Source: Acidobacteriota bacterium | Lineage (GTDB): Bacteria > Acidobacteriota > Terriglobia > Terriglobales > Acidobacteriaceae | Direction: 5' to 3' | Length of the DNA: 64,000 bases | NCBI GenBank assembly: GCA_013288805.1 | Contig: JABDBE010000009.1 | Location: 1-64,000 of the forward strand | Part shown: in pieces, positions 36,375 through 44,378 of the stretch | Numbering within the stretch: the first letter of the stretch is position 1 | How the letters are laid out: each line of letters begins with the position of its first letter | The notes under the pieces: model-generated | The model's database searches: none | What the model was told of the DNA's origin: nothing | What the model saw: the letters and a program-made list of their open reading frames with translations, nothing else | Made by a program: the position numbers and the translations under genes

Positions 36375-36821
36375 ATGAAACGCTGGTTTGATCTGACATT
36401 CCGTCCTTTTTTTGTTCTCACTGGCGCAATCACGGCATTGGGCGCTCTCAATGCGTTTTGGCCGCGGTGGACGGTAGAGAAGGTCGAACTCATTCCGTTC
36501 AGGCAGGACTACATTATTATTTTGCAGCACTGGGGAATCTTGCTCGGATTGATGGGTATTTTCATGATCGTCGCGGCCTACTCCCCGGCTTGGCGTGATC
36601 CGATTCTCATCTACAGCGCCCTGGAGAAAGCTTTCATTGTTTACTTGGTGATGGCGAACGTTCGGCGCCCCTATTCACGGGGCTTCTGGGCGGGCGCCGC
36701 GATGGATGCCACGGTTGTTCTCTACACAATCGTCTACTTCTTATTCGCGCTTATGAAACAACAAAGACCTCTGACCCCTCTGCCCAAACAGGATACGGTT
36801 CGTTCAATTGCCACCCTGTAA
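36375..36821 (+). CDS. Small integral membrane protein, unknown
   Basis: 148 residues from ATG 36375, with four predicted helices (about 11-30, 48-69, 78-96 and 106-127). In-frame ATGs at 36366 and 36369 fall within or beside the predicted -10 box, so 36375 is preferred and the mRNA may be leaderless or nearly so. No ribosome site is seen. It resembles a four-helix DoxX-like layout, but I see no defining motif. Confidence 0.7.
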   Translation: MKRWFDLTFRPFFVLTGAITALGALNAFWPRWTVEKVELIPFRQDYIIILQHWGILLGLMGIFMIVAAYSPAWRDPILIYSALEKAFIVYLVMANVRRPYSRGFWAGAAMDATVVLYTIVYFLFALMKQQRPLTPLPKQDTVRSIATL

Positions 36822-36831
36822 CAAGTGACAG
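36816..36831 (+). promoter_or_regulatory. Palindromic site upstream of 36907 gene
   Basis: CTGTAACAAGTGACAG overlaps the end of the upstream gene. The hexamer at 23 bases is TGCACT (36855), a weak -10. Confidence 0.62.
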
Positions 36832-36906
36832 TGGGCACTCGTTCGCAGCCATGATGCACTGGCCGCGGTATATGGAAGTCAAGATTTGCTATTCAGAATT
36901 CGAACT

Positions 36907-37854
36907 ATGCGCCATATGAGCTTCTATAAGAACTGCTCCATCCTGGCGCTGGTCGTCGTTCTCGTGGCCACTGTTCCGCTTATTGCGCAAGATACGCCGA
37001 TCGGCGTGCCGGGAAATGAGGTTGCAACTCAGGAAACCCCAGCAGCAGCGGTAAATACTGATGCCTTGAGAAAAGCGGCACAGAATCCTGTCGCTAGCCT
37101 CATCAGCGTGCCCGTGCAAAATAACAACAACTTCGGCATCGGTCCGGATGACCGCACCCAGGATGTACTGAACATTCAACCCGTTATTCCGGCGCGTGTG
37201 AGCGAGAACTGGAATCTCATAACCCGCATTATTACTCCGATTATTTTTCAACCGACGTCGAGCCAACCCGTCAACCAGGGAGGGTACGGATTCGGAGATT
37301 TGAACCCGTCGTTCTTCCTGTCCCCAGCGAAACCGGGAAAGGTAATCTGGGGCGTCGGACCGACATTCTTATTGCCGACGGCGACCAATTCTGTGTTGGG
37401 GCAGGGAAAGTGGAGCATCGGGCCTTCGGTTGTAGTGCTGGCACAGCCGGGGAAATGGACGCTGGGTGGATTGGTGAATAACGTTTGGTCATTCGCCGGG
37501 CAATCCAGCCGGCCAGCCGTAAACCAGATGCTGTTCCAATACTTCATCAACTACAACCTGAACAAAGGCTGGTACATCACCTGGCAGCCCACGCTGACGG
37601 CGAACTGGGAAGCGAGCAATGGAGGTCGATGGGTTGTTCCAGTCGGAGGCGGCGTGGGCAGAATCATGAGATTGGGATTCCAGCCTGTAAATCTCACAGC
37701 GCAATTTTATGCTAACGCCGTTCATCCTCCGGGAGCTTCACCTTGGGGCCTGCGGTTACAAATTGCATTCCTGTTTCCGAAGCTCTCCAAGGAGCAGCAG
37801 ATGATGATGATGCAGCAAAAACTGAAACAGCTGGAACAACAACCACAGAAGTGA
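36907..37854 (+). CDS. Outer-membrane transporter-like barrel protein
   Basis: 315 residues from ATG 36907 (alternative ATG 36916). Signal peptide (ALVVVLVATVPLIAQ), then beta-rich sequence with GYGFGDLNPSFFLSPAKPGK, LLPTATNS and QPVNLTAQFYANAVHP, and a short C-terminal coil rich in Met/Gln (QQMMMMQQKLKQLEQQ). It is of the MetA/neuromedin-U-like transporter type often seen as outer-membrane barrels. No clear ribosome site. Specific substrate unknown. Confidence 0.82.
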   Translation: MRHMSFYKNCSILALVVVLVATVPLIAQDTPIGVPGNEVATQETPAAAVNTDALRKAAQNPVASLISVPVQNNNNFGIGPDDRTQDVLNIQPVIPARVSENWNLITRIITPIIFQPTSSQPVNQGGYGFGDLNPSFFLSPAKPGKVIWGVGPTFLLPTATNSVLGQGKWSIGPSVVVLAQPGKWTLGGLVNNVWSFAGQSSRPAVNQMLFQYFINYNLNKGWYITWQPTLTANWEASNGGRWVVPVGGGVGRIMRLGFQPVNLTAQFYANAVHPPGASPWGLRLQIAFLFPKLSKEQQMMMMQQKLKQLEQQPQK

Positions 37855-37922
37855 ATTGAGCAGAGCCGACGGGGCTGGGCTGGAGGATCTACGTCGAGCG
37901 ACGTCGAGATTGGAGAATGACG

Positions 37923-38105
37923 ATGAACATCTACTACTTCCCCCACCCGACTCTGCAGGCGATGTTTCTTTTGGACGAAACCGACGATGATCTTCAGGCG
38001 GCAATTGCATTGGCCTTGATGAATGCGCGGAAAACGGATTCTGAGATTGACAGGTATTGGGCCGCGGTAGCGGATGCTCTCACGCGAAAGGAACTGGAAA
38101 ACTGA
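37923..38105 (+). CDS. Small protein, unknown
   Basis: 60 codons from ATG 37923, with GGAGA eight bases upstream. Acidic helical protein (LDETDDDLQAAIALALMNAR). It lies 68 bases after the barrel gene and 79 before the channel-like gene, so it may be in an operon with them. No family recognised. Confidence 0.45.
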   Translation: MNIYYFPHPTLQAMFLLDETDDDLQAAIALALMNARKTDSEIDRYWAAVADALTRKELEN

Positions 38106-38184
38106 TTTCACAGCGTGGCGGACTTGACGTTTTCCGATTCGCCCGGGCAATCCGGATGGGCCGAGGACCAGTAAAGAGGTCTTG

Positions 38185-38694
38185 ATGAGAATTGAACTGG
38201 ACGCTCTCAGTTCCTTGTTCATGCCGACGGTATGGCGCGCTGATTGGGAGTGGGGCTTGCCGTTGATCGTAATAACGGTGGTCATTCATGTTTTGGGACT
38301 CCGCTTGGTGAACGTTAAAGGCGTCAACCTGTACACCCGCGAGAGAGACAAGCGCCATCCCACGATTGTTTTCGCGTTGGTCATAAGCGGCGTGATCTTG
38401 TTTGCCACCGCTTTGCACGGGGTGGAAGCAGGCCTATGGGCGGGTTGCTACAAGTTTCTCGGCGCTCAACCTGATTTCAAGTCCGCAATGCTCTATTCAC
38501 TAGGGGCAATGACCACCTATGGGTCGGGTCTGCGTCTGGATGACCGATGGCGACTCATGGGAGCGATCGAGGCGTTGAGCGGGTGGCTGTTGTTCGGACT
38601 GACCACAGCGTTTTTGTACAGCGCGATTCAACAGTGTTTTCTAATGGAGACACGCTCTCAGAGCGCGAAATCCGAGGTCGCAAGTAATGTCTGA
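38185..38694 (+). CDS. Ion-channel-like membrane protein with altered filter
   Basis: 169 residues: three to four hydrophobic helices with a pore-loop-like segment MLYSLGAMTTYGSGLRLDDR followed by the last helix (GAIEALSGWLLFGLTTAF). The order resembles bacterial two-helix potassium-channel-type proteins in which TTxGYGD precedes the final helix. Here the filter reads TTYGSG, with the expected Val and Tyr replaced, so potassium selectivity is doubtful. AAGAGG precedes ATG 38185. Confidence 0.72.
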   Translation: MRIELDALSSLFMPTVWRADWEWGLPLIVITVVIHVLGLRLVNVKGVNLYTRERDKRHPTIVFALVISGVILFATALHGVEAGLWAGCYKFLGAQPDFKSAMLYSLGAMTTYGSGLRLDDRWRLMGAIEALSGWLLFGLTTAFLYSAIQQCFLMETRSQSAKSEVASNV

Positions 38695-38731
38695 AATAAC
38701 ACCGAACATCTAGTTTGCTCACAAAATTCAC

Positions 38732-38850
38732 AAGCAGAGCCACCATCACCCACCAGGCAGCGACATCCGTGAGCGATGGGTGGAGATTGTTGAGGCGGTT
38801 GTGCTGGCGATGGTAGCGATCGCAACTGCATCGAGTGGCTACCGGGGCGA
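38732..38850 (+). pseudogene. Remnant of membrane-protein gene related to 54553
   Basis: The frame encodes RERWVEIVEAVVLAMVAIAT followed by SSGY. It matches EIVEALVLAVVAISTAWSGY near the N-terminus of the intact protein at 54553-55236. No start or continuation is present, and downstream sequence shifts frame. The remaining bases to 39070 show no supported gene. Confidence 0.7.
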
Positions 38851-39070
38851 AATAGGATGTGCTCTTGACTCAGCAGTACAAGCTCACCTCGAGGGTCACA
38901 GTGACGTCGCAAGAAAAGGCGACGTTAGCGGGCCGAGACCACGACATCCGATACCCCAAACAACTCGAAAAAAGCGAAGCCGCGGTAGTGACGTGATCTT
39001 CCACGGCTTCGTGGGTAGAGAAGGCTCTCCGTCCTTCTTCAGGGCGAAGAGCAACCTGATGAAGTAAGTC

Positions 39071-39115
39071 AGCGTACCTGTCAAACTCGGCCATCGAACC
39101 TGTCAAAATTGCTAG
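39071..39115 (-). promoter_or_regulatory. Orphan class II-type promoter pointing left
   Basis: Minus strand: CTAGCAATTTTGACAG, 23 bases, TACGCT. No recognisable minus-strand gene follows; it faces the decayed region 38700-39070. Confidence 0.5.
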
Positions 39116-39351
39116 CGTGGTGGTAAAAACAGCGTGCACAAGCGGTGATCAGAAACCGCTACTCACAAACCGCCTGCCTGCGAGAAACGTGTTTACAGCC
39201 GCTAACAGGTCCCTTCCTGCCGTCATTTTCCGGGAATCCTTTTAGGGTGTTTCTGGGTTGCACAGTGTTGCACGTCAACAATGTCTTGTGCGTGGTAGAG
39301 CTCTGTTTGCTGCTGAACAAATCTGCTTCCGAAGCGAGCGCTAACTCCAGG

Positions 39352-39396
39352 CTGTCAGTATTGACAGTGGGCATGGCAAGGAAAGGTGCTTAGCAT
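39352..39396 (+). promoter_or_regulatory. Class II-type promoter of OmpA paralogue 3
   Basis: CTGTCAGTATTGACAG, 23 bases, TAGCAT. Shares extended flanking bases (CAGTGGGCA) with the paralogue 2 promoter. Confidence 0.85.
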
Positions 39397-39471
39397 TTCT
39401 CGATAGGTGGTACGCGACTAACCACCCGAGCGAATTTGCTCGCGCAATTTCAAAAGCGAGAGGACAAGATC

Positions 39472-40416
39472 ATGAGGAACAGTAAAGGGATCGTAGCGTG
39501 CACGGCACTTCTGTTTGTTCTGTGTGCCGGGTTCGCATATGGCGAGTCGAACGGAAAGAAAGTCAAAGTCAGCGGACTGATTACCGGTCGAGACGGAGAA
39601 GATCTGACGCTGAAGAACACTAAGGATCAATCAAGTGTCGTTGTGGAATTAACCGACTCGACGAAGGTTCAAACACCGAAAGGCTTGGGCTTGCGCAAAG
39701 CGGAGCAGTCAGTTACCGCTCTGATTCCGGGATTGAAGATTCAAGTCGACGGGATGGGCAGCGACAGCCACGTGGTGGCGAAAACCATCACGTTCTCCAA
39801 CAACGATTTGCTTCTAGCGGAAACCATCCAGGCCGGCTTAAGCCCGACCCAGGCACAGCAGGCAGTCAACAAGGCCAACATTGCCGCCAATGCACAGGGG
39901 GTTTCGGCCAATAAAGAAGGGGTTGCCGCGAACGCAGTACAAACGGCTTCTAACAAAGAGCAGATCAGCGCAAACCAGGAGCAGATCGGAGCCAACCAGC
40001 AGGACATTGCAGCCACGACCCAGCGCTTCTCCGAGCTTTCGGAATACGACACAAAGGGGACGGCAAACCTTCTCTTCGATACCGGAAGCGCCAAACTCTC
40101 GACGCAGGACCAAACCTCCTTGACGCAGCTGGCGCAGAGCGCGATCAACCAGAAGGGCTACATCATCCAAGTAAAGGGCTTTGCGGACTCCACCGGCACC
40201 GCCGCCATGAACCAACAGTTGAGCATGGATCGAGCGCAAGCGGTGGTGGCGTACCTGTTGCAGAACTGCAGCGTTCCTTTGCGCCACATTGTGGCCCCGG
40301 GAGCGATGGGGATTGCTGATCCTTCAGCGCCTAATGAGACAGCCGCCGGACGGGCACAGAATCGCCGCGTGGAAGTCAAGGTGTTGGTGAATCGCGGAGT
40401 GGCAGGCGGAGCTTAG
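39472..40416 (+). CDS. OmpA-family envelope protein with Ala/Asn-rich coil (paralogue 3)
   Basis: 314 residues with the same order as paralogue 2: signal peptide 1-24 (CAGFAYGES), beta domain (KVKVSGLITGRDGEDLTLKN), coil (GVSANKEGVAANAVQTASNK), OmpA-like domain (LLFDTGSAKLSTQDQTSLTQ to GRAQNRRVEVKVLVNRG). ATG 39472 follows GAGAGGACAAGATC. The similarity to 21820-22767 extends over the whole protein and into the promoter, indicating a recent duplication. Confidence 0.92.
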   Translation: MRNSKGIVACTALLFVLCAGFAYGESNGKKVKVSGLITGRDGEDLTLKNTKDQSSVVVELTDSTKVQTPKGLGLRKAEQSVTALIPGLKIQVDGMGSDSHVVAKTITFSNNDLLLAETIQAGLSPTQAQQAVNKANIAANAQGVSANKEGVAANAVQTASNKEQISANQEQIGANQQDIAATTQRFSELSEYDTKGTANLLFDTGSAKLSTQDQTSLTQLAQSAINQKGYIIQVKGFADSTGTAAMNQQLSMDRAQAVVAYLLQNCSVPLRHIVAPGAMGIADPSAPNETAAGRAQNRRVEVKVLVNRGVAGGA

Positions 40417-40606
40417 ACAACTCGTTGCCATAAGGCTTCGATGCGGGCCGTCAAGGGCAGTACTCGTCCGACTCCCACAGGCTCGGGGTTGTGCTGAACG
40501 GCTCGAGCACCGCGATGGGCAATTATTTCATGCGCCCTGTCGTTTCGATGCTCGGTTCAAAGCATAGCCTCGAGTTTGGCGATTGCGCCAATAAAGGGTG
40601 TCCAAA

Positions 40607-41497
40607 ATGAACGCGGTTTCCTCGATCGAATTGCGTCCCTTCCCGGTTCGGACGGCACTGGTTGTAGGTGGTGACTCAGAAATTGAGAGAGAGTTGCGGG
40701 ACATTCTCGACCCTGATGCCTGGGCAATCCAGCGGGTCCCGAACAATGCGACGGCGCTCCTCACGGCACAGAAGAAAGGCTTCGATCTGATCTTGACCAG
40801 CGAGAAGACCTCAGGGAGGGAGGACATCGAATTGCTTCGCAAGATCCGGCGTATCCGTCCTCATACCCGCTTGATCATTTTGGCCGACGAAAGCACTCCT
40901 GGGGACGTAATCACATCGATGCGCGAACATGCTTTTAGTTATTTTTCCAAGGGATATTCCCCCGACGCCTTGGCCGTTATGATTCGGCACGCAATGGAGG
41001 AGCCCTGCTGGGACGACGGTATCGACGTACTCTCGGCAACTCCGGAATGGATTCGTATCCTGGCTCGATGCGACCTTAAGACGGCGGATCGCGTACTGCA
41101 GTTCTTCGATGAGATCGCGGAGTTGCCGACCCTGGAGAGAACCGCCGTGGGTATGGCTTTTCGGGAAATGCTGGTCAACGCGATTGAGCACGGCGGGCGG
41201 CTTGATCCCAACCAGCAAGTCGAAATTTCTTATATACGCGCTCGCCACATGGTCAGTTGCCGCATCAGCGATCCGGGTGAAGGATTTACGTTGGACGAGA
41301 TTCCCCATGCGGCCATTGCCAATCCATCAGACGATCCGGTGAGGCACGTCGAGTTTCGCAACGCGCAGGGCATGCGCCCAGGTGGGTTCGGGGTTCTGCT
41401 CGCGCAAAAGCTCGTCGATCAGCTTGTCTACAGCGAGCAAGGCAATGAAGTCGTGCTCATCAAATATCTCGACCTGGAGCCGCGGCAGGCGGAATGA
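40607..41497 (+). CDS. Degenerate receiver fused to anti-sigma-type ATPase
   Basis: 296 residues from ATG 40607 (AAAGGGTG upstream). Residues 10-130 follow a receiver fold (TALVVGGDSEIERELRDILD, LIILADEST, FSYFSKGYS), but the phospho-acceptor Asp position reads DLILTSEK, so phosphorylation is unlikely. Residues about 150-290 form a HATPase_c_2 domain of the RsbW/SpoIIAB type (FREMLVNAIEHGGRLDP, ISDPGEGFTLDEI, PGGFGVLLAQKLVDQLVYSE). It may be a serine kinase/anti-sigma-type switch protein. The last codons overlap the next gene (ATGA). Confidence 0.85.
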   Translation: MNAVSSIELRPFPVRTALVVGGDSEIERELRDILDPDAWAIQRVPNNATALLTAQKKGFDLILTSEKTSGREDIELLRKIRRIRPHTRLIILADESTPGDVITSMREHAFSYFSKGYSPDALAVMIRHAMEEPCWDDGIDVLSATPEWIRILARCDLKTADRVLQFFDEIAELPTLERTAVGMAFREMLVNAIEHGGRLDPNQQVEISYIRARHMVSCRISDPGEGFTLDEIPHAAIANPSDDPVRHVEFRNAQGMRPGGFGVLLAQKLVDQLVYSEQGNEVVLIKYLDLEPRQAE

Positions 41498-42246
41498 GAG
41501 CTGTAGCAACCACGATGGCCCATCGTCGGAAAGAGTATTCTTCGGTGAGACTCAAGTCCCGCGCGCTTCTGCCTCTGCTGTTTGCGCTTGCTTCGCTTGC
41601 CTGGGCGCAGGATGCAGACAAAACCAACCCTCCTGACAGCGAACGTGTTTTTGGCGTTGTGCGAACCTTCGGTATCACGAACGACAAGAACGCCGAGCCC
41701 CTCACGCCGCGAGGTAAGTTCCGCATCTTCCGGCAAAACGTGACTGATCCGTTCACGTTTGTTGGGACCGCAATTCAGGCTGGAATCGGACAGGCGACAA
41801 ATGATTTCCCATCTTACGGCCAAGGCGCGGCGGGGTACGCGAAGCGATATGGCGCGGCGGTCGCCGATTTCGCTACTGGTGAGTTTATGAGCACGTTTGT
41901 TTTTCCGACACTGTTGCATGAGGATCCCAGGTACTTCCGGGAGGGCGAGGGAAGTTTCAAAAGGCGGCTGGGGCATTCGCTCGCAAGCGCATTCGTGACT
42001 CGCACAGATTCAGGACGCGCCACCTTCAATTGGTCCAATTCGTTGGGGAGAATTGCTGCGGGCGGCGTTTCCACACTGTATTATCCAGCGGAGGATCGGA
42101 GCGTAGGGTTGGTGTTCTCCAGAGCAGGCATCGGCATCATCTTCGGAACGGCGGGAGCCGTTTTCTCGGAATTTGGACCTGATCTCCAACGAAAGTTCTC
42201 CAAAAAGAAGAGTCAGAAACCAACTCAGGAACTCCCGCCTCAATAG
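41494..42246 (+). CDS. Secreted or outer-membrane protein, unknown
   Basis: 250 residues overlapping the upstream stop, so translation is probably coupled. A signal peptide-like segment (ALLPLLFALASLAWAQD) starts near residue 24 and is followed by a Gly/Phe-rich region (IQAGIGQATNDFPSYGQGAA, STFVFPTLLHEDPRYFREGE) and a basic C-terminus. The pattern is familiar from acidobacterial hypothetical proteins but has no named function. Pairing with the anti-sigma-type protein is notable. Confidence 0.78.
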   Translation: MRAVATTMAHRRKEYSSVRLKSRALLPLLFALASLAWAQDADKTNPPDSERVFGVVRTFGITNDKNAEPLTPRGKFRIFRQNVTDPFTFVGTAIQAGIGQATNDFPSYGQGAAGYAKRYGAAVADFATGEFMSTFVFPTLLHEDPRYFREGEGSFKRRLGHSLASAFVTRTDSGRATFNWSNSLGRIAAGGVSTLYYPAEDRSVGLVFSRAGIGIIFGTAGAVFSEFGPDLQRKFSKKKSQKPTQELPPQ

Positions 42247-42264
42247 TGGGCTGGTAATGTTTGT

Positions 42265-42978
42265 TCATTGCTTTTCCACGGAAAAATACAGATACATTGC
42301 AAGACCGACTGAGTTCACTTGCTGATTCGGACGCTTTCCGGTGTTGTTGTCATGCTCGTAGTAAGGATTGAACTCTACATGCTTTCCTACCGGCAGCAGG
42401 GTGCCGAAGTAAAGGGACGTGGTGCTCCATTTCTCGTACTGGCTCTCGTAGAAGGGTTCAACGGCAGCATACGGTATTAGATGATAGGAGTAAATGGCGA
42501 CCGTCCTTTCGAGAGTGAGTTTGTTGCGATAACGCCAGGAGAACTTGCCATCCTTCCAGTCGAGATCTGCGCGGTTTCGGTCGAGAATCAGAAATTTGGC
42601 CGTCAGGGGAAGGTGAGTGGTTACCGACATCAAAAGCCGATTTTCGGGAGCGGCATTCGGAGCAGTGATGTATCGGTATCCAGTCTCAAACACAAGTGGT
42701 CTGGCCTTGGCGTCGTCCGGGTCGTAGGCAGTGATTCTTTTAAGTTTGAGCAGGGGTTTGAGGTAAAACTGGATACTCGGTCCCAACGTGGCTTGGGTTG
42801 GATCGCCGCCTTCTCGATCGTCTTTTGCCTGGAAATAAGTACGAACCATTGAGTTGAGCGTGAGGTAGCTATCGACCTCGGGCAGGAATTGAACGGATTG
42901 GGCGCCCAACGACGCACTGGTAAAAAAAAGAAACAACGCGATTTTCAGCCAATGCTTAGAGTTTCGCCGCTCTCTCAT
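42265..42978 (-). CDS. DUF2490-type outer-membrane protein
   Basis: 237 residues from ATG 42978. Signal peptide (LKIALFLFFTSASLGAQ), then beta-strand-rich sequence with RNKLTLERTVAIYSYHLIPY, EPFYESQYEKWSTT and a C-terminal strand ending in YLYFSVEKQ. ATG 42996 is also in frame, but the predicted -10 ends at 43000, which would put transcription start at or after it; 42978 is therefore preferred. DUF2490 proteins are small barrels of unknown function. Confidence 0.83.
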   Translation of the reverse strand: MRERRNSKHWLKIALFLFFTSASLGAQSVQFLPEVDSYLTLNSMVRTYFQAKDDREGGDPTQATLGPSIQFYLKPLLKLKRITAYDPDDAKARPLVFETGYRYITAPNAAPENRLLMSVTTHLPLTAKFLILDRNRADLDWKDGKFSWRYRNKLTLERTVAIYSYHLIPYAAVEPFYESQYEKWSTTSLYFGTLLPVGKHVEFNPYYEHDNNTGKRPNQQVNSVGLAMYLYFSVEKQ

Positions 42979-42999
42979 AGATATCGCTTTCGTCATGCG

Positions 43000-43044
43000 A
43001 GACTAGTTGCCGTTGTATCGTCTTCCAACTGCCAGTTCTGACAG
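43000..43044 (-). promoter_or_regulatory. Class II-type promoter of DUF2490 gene
   Basis: Minus strand: CTGTCAGAACTGGCAG, 23 bases, TAGTCT. On the plus strand TTAATT follows at 23 bases, so it might also serve the divergent gene at 43170. Confidence 0.78.
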
Positions 43045-43169
43045 GTGTGTGTCCCGCACGATGCCACTTAATTTGTTTGAGAGTGCGTGAAGAGGAATTT
43101 CGTGCGTCTTGAGGCCATAAGCTCCCATCGAGGCGGTCGCGCTCCGGCCGGAAACCATGAGGGAACAAA

Positions 43170-44249
43170 ATGCAAGACATCAGTGTCCACGATCAAAGTT
43201 GGTATTCACATTGCCCCGTTTTGCTGGTGTTGCTCGCCTTCACATTGAGCTCGATTTGCTTTGCGCGAGAAAAGAAAGACGTTGTCCAGTTCGTTAACGG
43301 CGACCGCATGACTTGCGAGATCGTCAGGCTCGAGAAGGGCTACTTGTATGTCAAGCTGGCGGTCGGTGAAGGCACAGTTTCGCTGGATTGGTCCAAGATT
43401 AGCCACATAGAAAGTCCTCAGACTTTTGTGGTCGCGGATAAGACAGGAGCGCGCTACACAGGCAGCCTGCAGAGTACGGCTGAAGGAAAGGCTCCAGAAG
43501 AAGTGCAGTTGCAGGTGACGGAACCCTCCGCAAGCGAGGTGATCCCGGCCAAAGATGTTGTTGAGCTTCACACCACAGACCCAGGCTTCTGGCCGAATCT
43601 GCACGGCGGAATGGACGCCGGAGTCAATTACTCCAAACAACAAAACCGTACACAATACAACTTTCAAACGAATGCACTCTTTGAGCGGGCAAAGTGGTTG
43701 GCTTCAGGAAACTATGAATCCAGTTTCAGTGGCGGAGGGAATATCTCTGATCTTCGCAACGAGGTACGACTGAATATCACTAGACAGTTGCTATCGCCGC
43801 GAAACTTCTATGGGGGACTCGCAGATTTCTTACAGAGTGACGAGCAACAACTCGACTTACGTACGACTCTTGGAGGCGCGGTGGGGCATATGTTCAACTA
43901 CACGAACAATAGTTTCATTGCCGCTTTTGTCGGCGCGGACTGGAACGGGGAACGCTACTCCGCCGCGGCCACGGTCGGCCGTACAGGAAATAGTGCCGAA
44001 GCAATCTTGGGAACTCAGGTGAATTTTTTCCGCTTCAAGACTACCAACATTCTAGCGGACGCTCGCCTTTATCCGAGTCTGACCGATCCTGGACGTGTCC
44101 GTTTTGACCTTAATGCTTCACTGAAATTGAGACTGGCAAAAGATTTGTACTGGAGGCTTGGCTACTATCTCAATTTCGACAGCCGCCCGCCAAATAATCT
44201 GCCCAAGAGTGACTACGGGTCCACTTCCAGCCTGGGATGGGTGTTTTAG
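43170..44249 (+). CDS. DUF481-type outer-membrane protein
   Basis: 359 residues: signal peptide (LLVLLAFTLSSICFA), an N-terminal beta domain (FVNGDRMTCEIVRLEKGYLY), then a DUF481 beta-barrel with repeating strands (LFERAKWLASGNYESSFSGG, LRLAKDLYWRLGYYLNFDSR) and C-terminal SSLGWVF ending in Phe, as in OMPs. The family is known from salt-induced outer-membrane proteins. Divergent from the DUF2490 gene. Confidence 0.88.
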   Translation: MQDISVHDQSWYSHCPVLLVLLAFTLSSICFAREKKDVVQFVNGDRMTCEIVRLEKGYLYVKLAVGEGTVSLDWSKISHIESPQTFVVADKTGARYTGSLQSTAEGKAPEEVQLQVTEPSASEVIPAKDVVELHTTDPGFWPNLHGGMDAGVNYSKQQNRTQYNFQTNALFERAKWLASGNYESSFSGGGNISDLRNEVRLNITRQLLSPRNFYGGLADFLQSDEQQLDLRTTLGGAVGHMFNYTNNSFIAAFVGADWNGERYSAAATVGRTGNSAEAILGTQVNFFRFKTTNILADARLYPSLTDPGRVRFDLNASLKLRLAKDLYWRLGYYLNFDSRPPNNLPKSDYGSTSSLGWVF

Positions 44250-44270
44250 TGCGTAAGTTCTCTAGTCAGT

Positions 44271-44315
44271 TTGTCAAAACTGACAGTTGCTGGGCGCGGG
44301 TCCTTGACCGAGCAT
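44271..44315 (+). promoter_or_regulatory. Palindromic promoter of first DUF3300 operon
   Basis: TTGTCAAAACTGACAG, 23 bases, GAGCAT (a TAGTAC lies five bases further). About 64 bases before ATG 44379. Confidence 0.7.
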
Positions 44316-44378
44316 AGTACCCGGGCAATTGCTCCAGCCACACTCGAAAATGTGGTTTGTCCGGGCGGGAGAAAACGC

